Assembly (NCBI GenBank): GCA_041392805.1
Contig: JAWKLJ010000001.1
Span: 620,001 to 684,000 of the forward strand
DNA: 64,000 nt
Source of the DNA: Saprospiraceae bacterium
GTDB taxonomy: Bacteria > Bacteroidota > Bacteroidia > Chitinophagales > Saprospiraceae
Direction of reading: 5' to 3'
Of the stretch, positions 52,197-63,038 are shown piece after piece. Numbering within the stretch: position 1 is the stretch's first letter; every line of letters begins with the position of its first letter. Under the pieces are notes generated by a model, which was not told where the DNA came from, made no database searches, and saw only the letters and a program-made list of their open reading frames with translations. The position numbers and the translations under genes are program-made.

Positions 52197-52927
52197 CTAT
52201 TGATTTGAAGTGGGAAATGAAAACTGAGAAGCAACAACATCAAATGTGCTGAAATACTTTTGGGTGATTTCCTCTTTCATAATTGGCTCGGCAAGCCTCA
52301 TAAAGGCGTCCTTACTTTCATAAACAGTCATACCAACTGTAAGACCATCAATATCTTTTCCGCCAACAACATTAAATTCATAGCTTTCTTTTACACCTTC
52401 ATAAGAACTTAACAAGTCGACAAATTTCTTGCGGTATTCGTTGAACTCTTTTTCCATTCCGGGTTTCACTCTGCGGACACCAATTTCAAGAATTTCGCCA
52501 CTACCTGAAGCCACAGTTTTTAAACTGAATTTCGGGCCTTCTGTTTGTTGCACAAAAACATAGGCTTTTAAGTCCATTGTTTTCTTGAACTTTAAAAACT
52601 TGCTTACAACACCAATTTTACCTTGAACTTTGCCAACAGTTTTGTAAGTTTCATAATCGGTCATTCCAATAAAAACTTCTTTTCGTCAGGCTTTGGCAAA
52701 GCATAGAAAGACTGAAACTCACGGTCGGCCAAAACCCCTTTCTGCTCTTTAAGCACCGTGATAAAGTTTTTTCGAGTTTCTTTAAATTCATCACTCTTGC
52801 CTTCTTTGACCACTCGTATGGCAATTTCAGTTACAGGCTGTTCGGTTTTTTCAACCAACGATTTTTTTATAGGCGAGCAGGAAATAGCCAAAATACCGAC
52901 AAGACCTATAATTAAAATTCTATTCAT
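52197..52927 (-). CDS. Second double-ABM-like lipoprotein, frameshifted
   Basis: Two frames (52927-52661 and 52664-52197) form one protein of about 243 residues parallel to the 51168-51926 product. The first holds the lipoprotein signal (ILAISC) and unit 1 (VTEIAIRVVKEGKSDEFKETRKNFITVLKEQKG). The second continues IGMTDYETYKTVGKVQ and holds unit 2 (ILEIGVRRVKPGMEKEFNEYRKKFVDLLSSYEG). Adding one base in the A5/T4 runs at 52671-52683 restores KEVFIGMTDYE, matching DVFVGMTRYE in the sister protein. So the frame break is probably a homopolymer slip or a recent mutation. Confidence 0.75.
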
Positions 52928-53005
52928 TATGTTCTGTTTTTAAAATCCATGGCAAAATTGAGTACTAATGTTTATCTTTGCAAGTAGTTACATTTATAGC
53001 TAATA

Positions 53006-53021
53006 GTTACTTTTTTGTAAC
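53006..53021. promoter_or_regulatory. Candidate HxlR operator palindrome
   Basis: GTTAC-N6-GTAAC lies between the divergent ABM operon and the HxlR gene, 28 bp before the HxlR start. A TATCTTTG -7 element for HxlR is at 52973-52980. HxlR regulators often bind such short palindromes in their own divergent promoters. Confidence 0.45.
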
Positions 53022-53048
53022 CTTAATTGAATTACAATGATTTAGCAG

Positions 53049-53432
53049 ATGGAAAAAGTTGAAATAAATTCGGAACGCTTCGACAATATGGTCGAAAACA
53101 TCAAAAAGTATGGTGGCTGTCCTGTGAGTGCGACACTAAAAATCATTGGCGGAAAGTGGAAGCCTTTGATTTTGTATTTCATCTCGGTGGACGTTAATCG
53201 ATTTGGACAACTACAACGAATGATGCCCGATTGTAGCAAACGAATGATGACTACCCAACTTCGAGAATTGGAAGATGACAGAATTATACACAGAGAAGTA
53301 TTTGCAGAAGTGCCACCTAAAGTTATTTACACACTAACGGACAAAGGTGAAAGTTTAAGACCCTTGTTTAGTGAACTAAGCAAATGGGGAATTAAAAATG
53401 TTTTAGAGCCAAAAATGAAAGCGAAAAAATAA
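53049..53432 (+). CDS. HxlR-family winged-helix regulator
   Basis: 127 residues: CPVSATLKIIGGKWKPLILYFI (the CPV...GGKW...L hallmark with the conserved N-terminal Cys), FGQLQRMMPDCSKRMMTTQLRELEDDRIIHREVFAEVPPKVIYTLTDKGESL and a C-terminal dimerisation helix. Family members often sense electrophiles or oxidants through that Cys. It is divergent from the ABM lipoprotein operon, its most likely target. Confidence 0.93.
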   Translation: MEKVEINSERFDNMVENIKKYGGCPVSATLKIIGGKWKPLILYFISVDVNRFGQLQRMMPDCSKRMMTTQLRELEDDRIIHREVFAEVPPKVIYTLTDKGESLRPLFSELSKWGIKNVLEPKMKAKK

Positions 53433-53478
53433 GTACTGTGCACAATAATGTCCACCCCTCAATAAAATATTTTCGCTT

Positions 53479-53559
53479 CCCAAATCGACCATAGGGAGAT
53501 TCATGAACACCAAAAATTAAACAGTCAGTGAATAAAGCCTAGCTCCAAACAAGCACTCA
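53479..53559. repeat. Fragment of the AGAGCATGTTTGG MITE family
   Basis: Aligns with the right third of the element at 41967-42208 (shared CCCAAATCGACC, GGGAGATTCATGAACACC, GTGAATAAAG) and ends in a decayed terminal repeat CTCCAAACAAGCACTC. No left end is visible. Confidence 0.6.
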
Positions 53560-53574
53560 GACCTGACCGCTATT

Positions 53575-56437
53575 TCAGACCTCACTGGGCGGCACCCCAA
53601 ATGCATTCTTGAAGCTCCTTGTAAAATAGGACAAGCTATTGTATCCCACCTGTATGGCTATCTCTGACACATTCCCTGCCCGTTTTTCTAAAAGTTCTTT
53701 GGCGCGGGTGAGGCGAAAGTCCCGAATGAGCTCGTTAGCACTCTTGCCGGTGAGGGCCTTGAGCTTACGGTGAAGCTGGCTCCGACTGAACGCCACGGTA
53801 CCGGCGAGGTCTTCCACGCAGAAAAATTCGTTGTCCATGTTGGCCTCGATGGCGGCGGCCACCTTTTCGAGGAAACGCTGGTCGGTGGAGGTGATGGCAA
53901 CTTCGGCGGGTTTCAACTGTGTCCATTTTTTGAAATTTGCCAGGTCGGAGGGGCCTGAAAACCGCTCCTGCAACCTGCGCCGTTGCTCCACGAGATTCCT
54001 GGCCCGCACGAGCAGCTCCTGTTCGTCGAACGGCTTGGTCAGATAGGCATCGGCGCCCATTTCGAAGCCTGCGACCTTGTGTTGCTGCCCAGCTTTTGCG
54101 GTAAGCAATATGACGGGGATATGGCTGGTCCGCTCGTCCTTTTTCAACGTTTCGCACAGTTCAAAGCCGTCCATTTCGGGCATCATTACGTCGGAGACGA
54201 TGAGCTCAGGGGTGCGCTCAATAGCGATTTCTATACCCTCTTTTCCATTTTCTGCGGATATAATCTGGTACTCGCCCTGCATGGTTTCGGCGATGAAGCG
54301 TCGCAGGTCGGGGTTGTCTTCCACAATGAGGAGGAGTGGATGGGTGGATGGTTGATGGGGGAATTGGTCGGATGGTTCTTGTTCGGTTTCGACAGCAGCG
54401 TAAATGGGGGATCGTGTTTGGGCTAACTCATTTTCTTTACTTGAGGTGATTTCGCCTTCGGCAAATGACTCCTTCGCTACGGGCAGGCTCACTTTAAAAA
54501 CCGTCCCCTTGCCGGATGCACTTTCCACGCTGATTTGGCCTCGGTGCAGTTCCACCAGTTCTTTCACCAGACTGAGGCCGATGCCAGTGCCCTTGTCCTC
54601 GGTGCCTTCGACCTGATAAAAACGCTCGAAAATCTTGTCTAATTCTTCTTTTGAAATACCGGGGCCACTGTCTTCCACACTCACCTTTAAGCGGCCATTT
54701 TCCAAAACTGTTTTCACGGACACGTTACCTCGCTCGGGCGTGTATTTAAAAGCATTGGAAAGCAAGTTGGCGATGATTTTTTCGATTTTGTCTTTATCGA
54801 AATAGCCCATTTTGCCGGCAGGCGGAAATTCCGTCTGGAAATGGATTTGCCGCCGCTCGGCGAGGCTTTCAAAACTAAAAACCATCGCCCGCACGAAGGA
54901 AACGACATCACCTGCTGCCACCTGTAGTTTCATGCTGCCGTTTTCCAGTTTTGACAAATCCAATAGTTGGTCAATCAGTTGTCTCAGGCGCTCGGCGTTG
55001 CGGCGCATCATAACAATGTGGCGGGCGGGGAAGCTGACTTCCGCATCTTCGGAGGTTTGCCAAGTTTTTTCTGCATCACTGGCAGGCAACTGCTCCTGTG
55101 CTTTCTTCAATGGTCCCAAGATGAGGGTAAGCGGTGTGCGGAATTCGTGCGAAATATTGGCAAAGAAACGGCTTTTCACGGCGTCGAGTTCGAGTACCCG
55201 CTGAGCGTCAGATTTGGCCCGTTCGTTTAGTTGGAGCTTATAAGCAAGACCATAAGTGTAAATGACCATCAGCCCCATTTGCCCAACGACCCAGGGGTTG
55301 AAGAGGGTGAAAATTTCGGCACTGTATAGCAGCCCAAGGATGGTGAATATCATAAGCCATATTGCCCCAGCCGCAAATATCTTTGCAAATTCATTCCTAT
55401 AAAAACCAATTCGAACGACCAGGAGCAGCAGGACAAGCACCACCAACTGCATCAAACCAGTTTCCACTCCCCAACCAAACCCGTATTCGAGCAGGGAAAA
55501 CAAGGTATTAAAGACCGTAATCCCAGCCAGGCCCAGCATCAGGCGGTCGAGAAGGATGGAATGTTGCCGCAGATTGACAAAAGATCGACCGAATAAAATG
55601 TACCAGAAAAATGACCCATTGGTCAGAAAAACCCAGGCATACTCTGACAACCACGGTCTTTGTGGGACAAACCAACTAACGAACAGCATTTCAGGGTGAA
55701 TGATGCTGTAGTGCACCATGAGGGACAGACAGAAAACGCTGAAAAACAAATTGGCCGGGTCACGCCCAGCCAGGTAAAAGAAATAGCACAACAGGGCCAG
55801 GATACCCGTCACCCCTATGCTGAGGCCCATAAGGGTTGACATTCCCGACTTTCCGAAGGGTATTTTCAGGGCAGCGGGCCGCAATTCGAGGGAAAAAGCG
55901 GTCGGGCTACCGCTGGGGTTGTGCACCCTCAAAAAGACGGTGGCAGTGTCGCCAGCAGCGAGGGAAATGGGCAAGGCGTTGAGCAGGGGTTGCAGGAATA
56001 TTTCCCGCTGGTTCTTTGGCAAAAAGAAGCCATCCCGGTGGTGGTCAACCGCTCCGCTTTGCAACACGTACCAAGCATCCACATACTCGTTACCAGCAGT
56101 GAAAACTGACCGGTTTGATGATTTTTCATGATCGGGGTTTTTCAATAACAACAGCCAGTCCGTCAGGCTGTCCTCCGCGATGATTTGGGTTTTTAACCAA
56201 AAGGCCCCACTGGCTTGGCGCTGCACATAAGGCGTGTCCAACGGTTGGAAATTTTCCTGAAAACTTCCCTGCCGTACTTGCTCAAAAGTTAATGCTTCGG
56301 TGCTGTCTACAAACTGCGAGGGTGTGACCGTCCAAGGGGTAAACACGCAGCACGTTTTCGACCTGCACTGGGCCATTGGTTTGCGCCGTCAGGGCATTTG
56401 CCAAAATAAGAAACATGAAAAACGAGGCTATTTTCAT
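53575..56437 (-). CDS. HTCS regulator with 7TMR-DISM sensor, frameshift near the N-terminus
   Basis: About 955 residues if read from ATG 56437, whose frame gives a clean signal peptide (MKIASFFMFLILANALTAQ) and reaches DGHT; the main frame then starts at SQFVDSTEALTF. One base is missing in the G3 run 56320-56322. Order: DISM extracellular domain (to about 190), seven membrane segments (about 200-395), HisKA (FFANISHEFRTPL), HATPase (DSGPGISKEELDKIF, GTGIGLSL), receiver (IVEDNPDL, IVSDVMMPEMDG, LTKPFDEQE) and AraC domain (SRSQLHRKLKALTGKS, IAIQVGYNSLSYFTRSF). All signalling residues are intact. The DNA-binding domain differs more from the regulon-type regulators, so I do not link it to the lectin array. 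Confidence 0.9.
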
Positions 56438-56936
56438 AGCAAACGGGTTTTGCGAAAGCGAAATATACGTAAAAGTAGCATAAAGTCTTCTCAGTCAAGG
56501 GAAAGTGAAAGGCTAAAGCGACCTCCAAGCATGCTCTTAGCAGAGAAGCAAGGAAGCGGGGCCTTTTGCTTTCCCTTGACTCAAAAGTGCAGAAATTGTC
56601 AGAGAACCAAATATTAGGGCAAAGTTGGACACGAAAAGGCTAACAGGTTTTCACTTTTGTTGCAAGGCTTTGAATTTTTGGCTCAAAACTATTGTAAATT
56701 GTAGTTTGTAAAACCACCCTATTATTATTTTTGGACTTTGGACAGTCGGGGTTTTGAAGTCGGAAGTCGGAACTTGAATAAAGCGAAATCTCATACTAGC
56801 GGATGGGAAAACTAAAAAAGGGGGAAAACGCCTATTTTTCCGACTTCCGCCTTCCTTTTTCCAACTTCCACCAGGAAAAACGGAGTTTTCCAAAAGCGTC
56901 CAAAGTCTAAATTATTTCATCCAAATAAAAAAACAC
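56438..56936. other. Intergenic region with repeat fragments
   Basis: Holds a right-end fragment of the AGAGCATGTTTGG family (56520-56537), a half copy of the TTCTCTGAC MITE (56592-56607) and an inverted stretch GAAGTCGGAAGTCGG / CCGACTTCCGCCTTCC (about 56755-56855). No gene supported. Confidence 0.5.
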
Positions 56937-57404
56937 ATGAAAAACATCACTTTTTTACCTGTATCAGCCTTATTAATAGTCGCTGTATTCGCCTGTAAAA
57001 CAGCTACTGAAGCACAGCATCATTCTACATTCAACTATGATGACCTATATAAAGTGTGGGTTGTTGACACCGTCATGGTCTTAGGCGCGGATGCCGGTTC
57101 AACACCAAATGTAGAAATTGACAAAAACGAGTACCGATTCACAAAAAAAGGCACAAATTTTACTCAAGGAACCAGGACGACGACTACGTCAGGAGCAACT
57201 TTTGAGGTACCCTATACCATACAGGATGGAACCATCAATTTTGACCCAGCAGCCACCTTTCCATTATTAAAATTTGATAAAAAGGGTAATCTTGTTAGTA
57301 GTAATATGTATGTAAGCCTGCCTCCATACCAAATTATAGCATTGAGCCCCAATAAGCTTACCTTAAAAAGTAATGATATTCTAATGAAACTGACCGCTAA
57401 ATAA
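56937..57404 (+). CDS. Small lipoprotein, lipocalin-like
   Basis: 155 residues with lipoprotein signal (VSALLIVAVFAC). The mature part (YKVWVVDTVMVLGADAG, KNEYRFTKKGTNFTQGTR, VPYTIQDGTINFDP, YQIIALSPNKLTLKSNDILMKLTAK) follows the pattern of lipocalin-like domains of Bacteroidota: W near the start, a strand series and IIxLSxxxLxL near the end. No known partner. It is convergent with the PIG-L gene, and a bidirectional hairpin separates them. Confidence 0.75.
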   Translation: MKNITFLPVSALLIVAVFACKTATEAQHHSTFNYDDLYKVWVVDTVMVLGADAGSTPNVEIDKNEYRFTKKGTNFTQGTRTTTTSGATFEVPYTIQDGTINFDPAATFPLLKFDKKGNLVSSNMYVSLPPYQIIALSPNKLTLKSNDILMKLTAK

Positions 57405-57410
57405 GAGCGA

Positions 57411-57457
57411 GACATCAGAAGTTTAACCAGGTACTACTTCGGTAAACTTCTGATGTC
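57411..57457. terminator. Bidirectional terminator hairpin
   Basis: Perfect stem GACATCAGAAGTTTA / TAAACTTCTGATGTC, 15 bp, between two convergent genes. Confidence 0.8.
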
Positions 57458-57481
57458 TGAGGCTCCGCGAAAAGGGGGAAG

Positions 57482-59029
57482 CTAACGGAAAATCAGCTGC
57501 CCAAATTTTTGTGGTTGATGAAAACTACCTTGGGTGGGTCGCCAGGCCATGTATTTCAGGGGACTAGCATCCCGATTGATGCGGTAGAAGTTGATCTTCC
57601 AGTTGGCCAGCGGCAATTGGTCTGGATTAAAATCTTTAGCAATTTCGGCGAAAGGGATGGCCATTTCTACCGTCCAATTTTTGTCTTTGTCCTTTCGATT
57701 ATCTACCGTCCCGCTTAGCTTTACTGCGGTCTTAATGGCCTTTAGGTTGTATTTCAAGGTTTCCGGTACATCAATTTTAGCGGGATCAACAATATAGCTA
57801 TCATAGAGGATGTTCTTGGGTGAAACCTCTAGTTCCACATAATTATTGGGCTCATTATCGGTATCAATGAATACCTCCACTGCTTCTTCTTCCCAGAGGT
57901 GCTCATCGCGTTTCGAAAAACTGCTGTAAATATCTTGGTCATTGCAACTAAAGGCAACGTAGAGGAAGGCGTCATCATAAGCCACTTGCGCATAAGTCTC
58001 ATAGGCTGGATCACCTGTCACGTCTTTACTCAAGCTATTTTTCAAGTAAACTCTTGGTGCTTTTTTATAAATGGATTCATCCAGTAAGCCATCTATTTTC
58101 AACGGCTGATCCGTCCTAAGCGCCTTGACCGAGGCTGGACGGCCAAGCATCGGAAATAATTTTCGGATTTCCTCGTCAGAAGGCTGCCGCCCATATTCAC
58201 ATATTTCAAAGGCTTCCACATGCTGAACGTCAGCAGCTACCTCAGCACCGTACCATTTTTCTACAATATTTCTCCATTCCGGTTTAATCTTCCAATTTCT
58301 CACGCCAAACAGCCATTGTTTCCGGGCGGCATGGTCTTCCGGGACTTGATCCAGGGTGTGGGAGGTCCAGGGGAGCCATTCATAAAACTGAGATACGTGG
58401 GCATCCATGCCATCTATTTTGCGCTCAAAAACAGGGTCGATATTCACCACAATATCTGGCTCAAAAGGGTTGGGCTTTTGAAAGTGGTCCTGAGAGTAGA
58501 TAAACACAGGATTATTTTTCAATGGTGGGGTGTCGGAGGCCACATTGGGGACAATCACCATGTAGGCCGCATCTTGTACCACCAATCCTGTATTGCGATG
58601 ATCAGGATGATAGTCGTTGGGCCGAGGTAGGATGACAATATCTGCCTGCCATTGGCGAATCCGGCGAATGACCTGGAGCCGCACCTCCAAGGAGGGAATC
58701 AGTTCTCCGTCATGATTATCCAGGGTTTCGTATTCCATGATTCCCAGGCGGCGGGCCGACTCCTGGGCTTCCGCTCGCCGCCGCTTGGCCAGGGCTCCCC
58801 CACCCTCGCTTTGGTGCCCGGCATCTCCATTGGTAAGGGAGAGGAACTTGACATGATGGCCCAGACTGGCCCAAAGCGCCGCCGTGCCGCCTGCGTCGAG
58901 GTCAGCATCATCCGGGTGTGCCCCGATGACTATAATTTGTAGGGGCTTGTCTTGGGCTTGTACCAGGAGAACAGATAGGGTACAAAAACAACAGGCCAGT
59001 AGTAACTTAGTTTGGTATAAAATAGGCAT
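57482..59029 (-). CDS. PIG-L (LmbE-like) deacetylase with C-terminal CBM9-like domain
   Basis: 515 residues, signal peptide to about 25. Residues about 30-290 are a PIG-L family zinc deacetylase: IVIGAHPDDADLDAGG (Zn motif AHPDD), FLSLTNGDAG, ILPRPNDYHPDHRNTG (second Zn His in HPDH). Residues about 310-515 form a CBM9-like beta-sandwich (PLKIDGLLDESIYKKAP, AYDDAFLYVAFSCNDQDI, EEEAVEVFIDTD, WTVEMAIPFAEI, INFYRINR). The family removes acetyl groups from N-acetyl sugars; fused to a sugar-binding fold and exported, it probably works on an extracellular glycan. Single gene unit. Confidence 0.9.
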   Translation of the reverse strand: MPILYQTKLLLACCFCTLSVLLVQAQDKPLQIIVIGAHPDDADLDAGGTAALWASLGHHVKFLSLTNGDAGHQSEGGGALAKRRRAEAQESARRLGIMEYETLDNHDGELIPSLEVRLQVIRRIRQWQADIVILPRPNDYHPDHRNTGLVVQDAAYMVIVPNVASDTPPLKNNPVFIYSQDHFQKPNPFEPDIVVNIDPVFERKIDGMDAHVSQFYEWLPWTSHTLDQVPEDHAARKQWLFGVRNWKIKPEWRNIVEKWYGAEVAADVQHVEAFEICEYGRQPSDEEIRKLFPMLGRPASVKALRTDQPLKIDGLLDESIYKKAPRVYLKNSLSKDVTGDPAYETYAQVAYDDAFLYVAFSCNDQDIYSSFSKRDEHLWEEEAVEVFIDTDNEPNNYVELEVSPKNILYDSYIVDPAKIDVPETLKYNLKAIKTAVKLSGTVDNRKDKDKNWTVEMAIPFAEIAKDFNPDQLPLANWKINFYRINRDASPLKYMAWRPTQGSFHQPQKFGQLIFR

Positions 59030-59126
59030 TGGTGTTGGTTTTTAGTTTGTGTACTGCTAAAGTTAATGCTTTAGGAGGAGTATTTTGTGAAATTTGAAGC
59101 TATTGCCGAGAATTTCGGTGTGTTAT

Positions 59127-62100
59127 TTACAATGAATCCAATTTTTGTGACCTTGAGGAGGTGAATTTGTAGCCTAAGAAGAGTAAGGCAATGAATCCTG
59201 CCAGAACGAACCAAATCCAAGGCCGTTGTTGAAATTCGACTTGCCCATCATTGCCCATCAAGACCATTCCGGCCCAATAAAAGGGATGAGGTGTCTCCAT
59301 CTGGGAATCATTTAAGAAATCTAGTTTGGCTTGTCGTAGGGCATCGCTTTTGGCATATCCTTTTTTCAAGTATTGGAGAAAATCTTTGGTGATTTGGGTA
59401 TTGATCTTTTCATCTACTTTCCAGAGCGACATCACGGTGCTAAGGCAGCCTGCGTAGTGTAGGCTATAGGCCAGGGAGATCATCCCTTCGCCCTTTTGCA
59501 GGTTGCCCAATCCGCTTTCGCAGGCATTTAAGACGGCCAGGTCTGCTTCCAAGGGTATCCCATACAGTTCATAGGCATGTAAGTAGCCATCTTCGGTTTG
59601 TGGGCCAATTTCCTTGGCCAGGACGAGCTTGGAGCGGAGGGGATCGGCAGCATTGGCAATGGCGTGGGTGCCGAAATAGAGCACATTTCCATACTGGATA
59701 TTGGCTTTGATATTGGATTCGGTAGCGCCTGAGCCCATAAAGACCTGATAGGCAAATTGTTTTTTCAGGTTATTAGCCAATTTCATGGACCAGGGCTGGC
59801 GGACGGTACTGAGATAGGCTTCATCTATGGGTTCCAGCGAATCCAATTGGCCTTGGTATTGCTGCTTGATGACATCTTCAAAACCTGGGGTGACGGCAAT
59901 GATGGGGCCCTCTTTCGCTTTTTTATTTTCCGAAAAAGTACAGCAAAAGATAAGGCATAAGTAATGTTGTAGTCATAAATCAAATAACTACGAGGAGAAG
60001 TATCCCGTCGGAGGCTTTCAAAGTTGAGGTAAAACAAGCGGCCGGTGGGGATAATAGTTATCCGATTGCCACTCAATTGATCGACCAAGGGATGCCATAG
60101 GTGTGTATAGAGCACTTGACCTGCCCGATCCAGGGCAGCTTGGTCCTGTTTTACCATGGCGGCCTTCCAGTTGACAATGGCCTGGTCCAAGGTATGCACA
60201 TTGCCCAAGTAGATTAAATCACTGTTGGTGGAATGAATGACTAATGCGTAATAAGCAGTGTCATCCTGCATATATTCCACTAAATTATGCCCGGGTTCCA
60301 CCTTCGACTGGAGGCTTGCCAGGCTTGGTACATTGGCCTTGAATTTCAACTCATAATACCGAGGATAGGCCTGCGCCGTCTCATCGATAAAAGCATTGAG
60401 GGCTTCTTCACTGGCAAATAAATCTTGCTTAAGTTGTTCGTTATCAGCTTGCTCTAATAATTGCTCATTGAGTTGGCTCACCTTTTGTTTTAGTGCTATT
60501 TCTTTTTGTAGAACAGCGTCGGGTAGGCCAGCATAGCTTTTGATTTTTTCATCTTGTAAATCCCGGAGTAAACAGCTGCGGCCATATTCGGAAAACTGAT
60601 AGGCAGCTTGCAGATAGGCTTCTTTCTTCGTTTGTCGATATAATAAATTATAAATCCCAATGTTCCGATTATATACTTCGGCATTGTCTTTTATCAATAC
60701 ACTTTTGGTGTAGGGATCGGTGAATTGCTTGCGAAATTTATCGGATAGGTTCAGGTAAATATCGGCATAGGTTTCAAAAAGCTGAAGTGCTTCGACCTGG
60801 GCGGTCGACTGGTATTTTAGGAAAAGATAGGCGGTGTATTCATTAATCAGCCAGAGGCTGTTAGGGCTCAACTGAAAAGCGGTAGCAGAAGGGTTAGTGA
60901 CGGCAGCGCTTTGAACCTTTTTTAGTGCTAACTCAAATTTCTGATCTGCCAGGGTCCAATCCTTTCCTTCGGCGGCTATCAATCCTTGTAAGGCGAGATT
61001 TTGGCCATATTCGGCACTTTGGTGTAAGCCGAGGTCTTCGTACACTGCATTAGATTTTTGCAGCATGGCATCGGCTTCCTTGAGACGGTCTAATTGGTAC
61101 AAAATATTGGCATAGCTAAAAAAATGCACCGCCATGCTATAGTCGTTTGGGGGCAATTGTTGGGGGAGAATAGTATGAGCCAACTGCATATAATGTAAGG
61201 CAGAATCCAGCTGTTTATTACTTTTAAAAGCGAGGGCAATATTCTCATAATTAAAACCTTGGCGCACACTGCCTGCGGGGTAGTTGGCCACAATTATTTC
61301 CAGTCCCTTTCGGAGATAGAACAAGGTTTTTTCATAATCGCCGGATTCTTCATGGGCAATGCCCAGGACCTCATAAGGCCCTATTAAGGCATAATGCTGG
61401 GGAGAAAAAGGCGTTCCCTAATGCGAATACAGGCCTCCATAAAATCTTTTGCCCGACCGTAATCCCCCAGATAGTAGTGATAAATACCCAGGGAATAATA
61501 GACCCCGGATACACCACTTTCGTCTTTGAGGGCTCGAAAGATCTTGAGTGCTTGTTCGCCATAAGCAATGGCTTCTTTATAATTTTCTTCAGCCCTGGAG
61601 ATACTTGACAAGTTATTGAGGCAGATGGCCAGATCACTAGACACCGGCCCGAGTTGTGACTCGGCAATGGCTTTTGATTTCAAATAAAAAAGCCGGGCTT
61701 CTTCCAATCTGTTGGCACGTTGGTAACAAACGGCCAGGCCATTGTAAATGCTAGTGAAGGCCAGATCAGTCGTATCCAACGCTTGCAAAAACAGTGGATA
61801 AGCTTGTTGGGCATAATAAAAGCTGGAATCGTATTGCGCTAACTTCTCGAAGGTGAGGGCCGTATGAAAGGTGGCATAAGCATAGACAAGCTGAGCAGCA
61901 GAGGAAGTAGCGCTTTTACGCATAATGGCCTGGTGTTGGGCCAAGGCTTCTTCCAATTGGGATGTTTTGCGGAAGTATTCCCCTTTACTGGTTTTAAATT
62001 TGCACCAATCGAGGAGTGCTACACCTGGTTGTTCACTGAGTAGGTCTCCTGTCTCAATCAGGTTTTTAGCTTCTTCAAAATCGGTCCGTACCAAAGCAAT

Positions 62101-62301
62101 ATTAATCAGGCCAGCGAGAGCGGGAAGTTGGTATCCCTGGGTTTCCTGGACTTTTTGATAGTAATATTGAGCCGAATCGAGCTGATCTCGTTGATAATGA
62201 TAAAGGCCTTTTTCCAAATATTCAGCTGGTGATTGAGCTACGCAAAACGCAGGCAAATGACACAACAGCAAGCAAAAATATTTCATTTTAGGTCTTATCA
62301 T
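59127..62301 (-). CDS. TPR-CHAT protease-like protein, two frameshifts
   Basis: Three frames (62301-61384, 61324-59825, 59846-59127) make one protein of about 1,058 residues. Signal peptide (FCLLLCHLPAFCVAQ), about 15 TPR units (to about 650), then a CHAT domain with catalytic His in VLYFGTHAIANAADP and Cys in LAVLNACESGLG, followed by GMISLAYSLHYAGCLSTVMSLWKV, and a final membrane segment (WIWFVLAGFIALLFLGY). One base added in the A5 run 61405-61409 restores LFSPQHYALIGPYEVLGIAHEE; one in the A5 run 59933-59937 restores ENKKAKEGPIIAVTPGFED. With the upstream anti-sigma and sigma genes it forms an envelope-linked caspase-fold protease operon. Confidence 0.85.
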
Positions 62302-62312
62302 CGGCCTGGTTA

Positions 62313-63038
62313 TTATTCAATGAGTACTTGTTGCAGCCTGGTGGCCGACTCGTAAAACGGATGCGCTTGGTTCGTCAAAATAGCAGGGAGCAATTGCCTG
62401 GCTTCGGTAAGTCGATCTTGCTGGAGGGCAGCTAAGACCAACAGCCATTCTGCGCGTGCTTGAAATGGACTGGCTGGATTCCTGGCTATTTCCTGTAATG
62501 CAGGGCTAGCGGCGTCCCCTTTTCCTTGATAAAGCAGGCTGGCGCCCCAATAATAGGTCGTGGTATCACTGCCTATTCCTGCCGCTTTCAGTTGTTCGAG
62601 CTTAGTCGCGGCGACCTCATAATTCGCTTCGCTGTAATAGGTCAATGCGTCGTACAATTGGTGGTCTTTGGATTGGCTCATCAACACCGGCAAGCCTGGG
62701 TCGGTATATTCGAACTGGGCATACAGGCCAGGTGCTTTGCGCCCTTCTACACCCCAATAGACGAGGATGAGCAATAAGATGGAAGCGGCAACAGCGAGGA
62801 TCGTACGCATTGATCCTAATCCCCGTACGATGCCTTGTTTGGGTGCTGGTGCCGCAAAAGCCTGGGTCAACTGATCACGCAATCCCGCTGTTTCGATTGC
62901 CAGCTGGCTTTGCCTAAACCATTCGATCTCTTCATCGATATTCGGAACGCCCGCCTCATTGGCCAGCTTTTCCAGGTCTGTCTTGGTAATTTGGTCATCC
63001 AAATACGCCTCTATATGTGCTATCATTTCCGCATTCAT
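62313..63038 (-). CDS. Anti-sigma-like membrane protein with TPR-like periplasmic part
   Basis: 241 residues from ATG 63038, whose ATGA overlaps the sigma-factor stop; a longer start reads into the sigma gene. N-terminal cytoplasmic part (MIAHIEAYLDDQITKTDLEKLANEAGVPNIDEEIEWFR) looks like a zinc-less anti-sigma head, one membrane helix at about 90-108 (TILAVAASILLLILVYW), and a TPR-like outside part (YDALTYYSEANYEVAATKLEQLKAAGIGSDTTTYYWGASLLYQG). It most likely tethers the ECF sigma factor. It is 11 bp before the TPR-CHAT gene. Confidence 0.8.
   Translation of the reverse strand: MNAEMIAHIEAYLDDQITKTDLEKLANEAGVPNIDEEIEWFRQSQLAIETAGLRDQLTQAFAAPAPKQGIVRGLGSMRTILAVAASILLLILVYWGVEGRKAPGLYAQFEYTDPGLPVLMSQSKDHQLYDALTYYSEANYEVAATKLEQLKAAGIGSDTTTYYWGASLLYQGKGDAASPALQEIARNPASPFQARAEWLLVLAALQQDRLTEARQLLPAILTNQAHPFYESATRLQQVLIE

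Noticed and set aside
53575..56437. Third HTCS as regulator of the lectin operator
   Set aside because: Its DNA-binding helices differ most from the other three, and no copy of the operator was seen beyond 43 kb.
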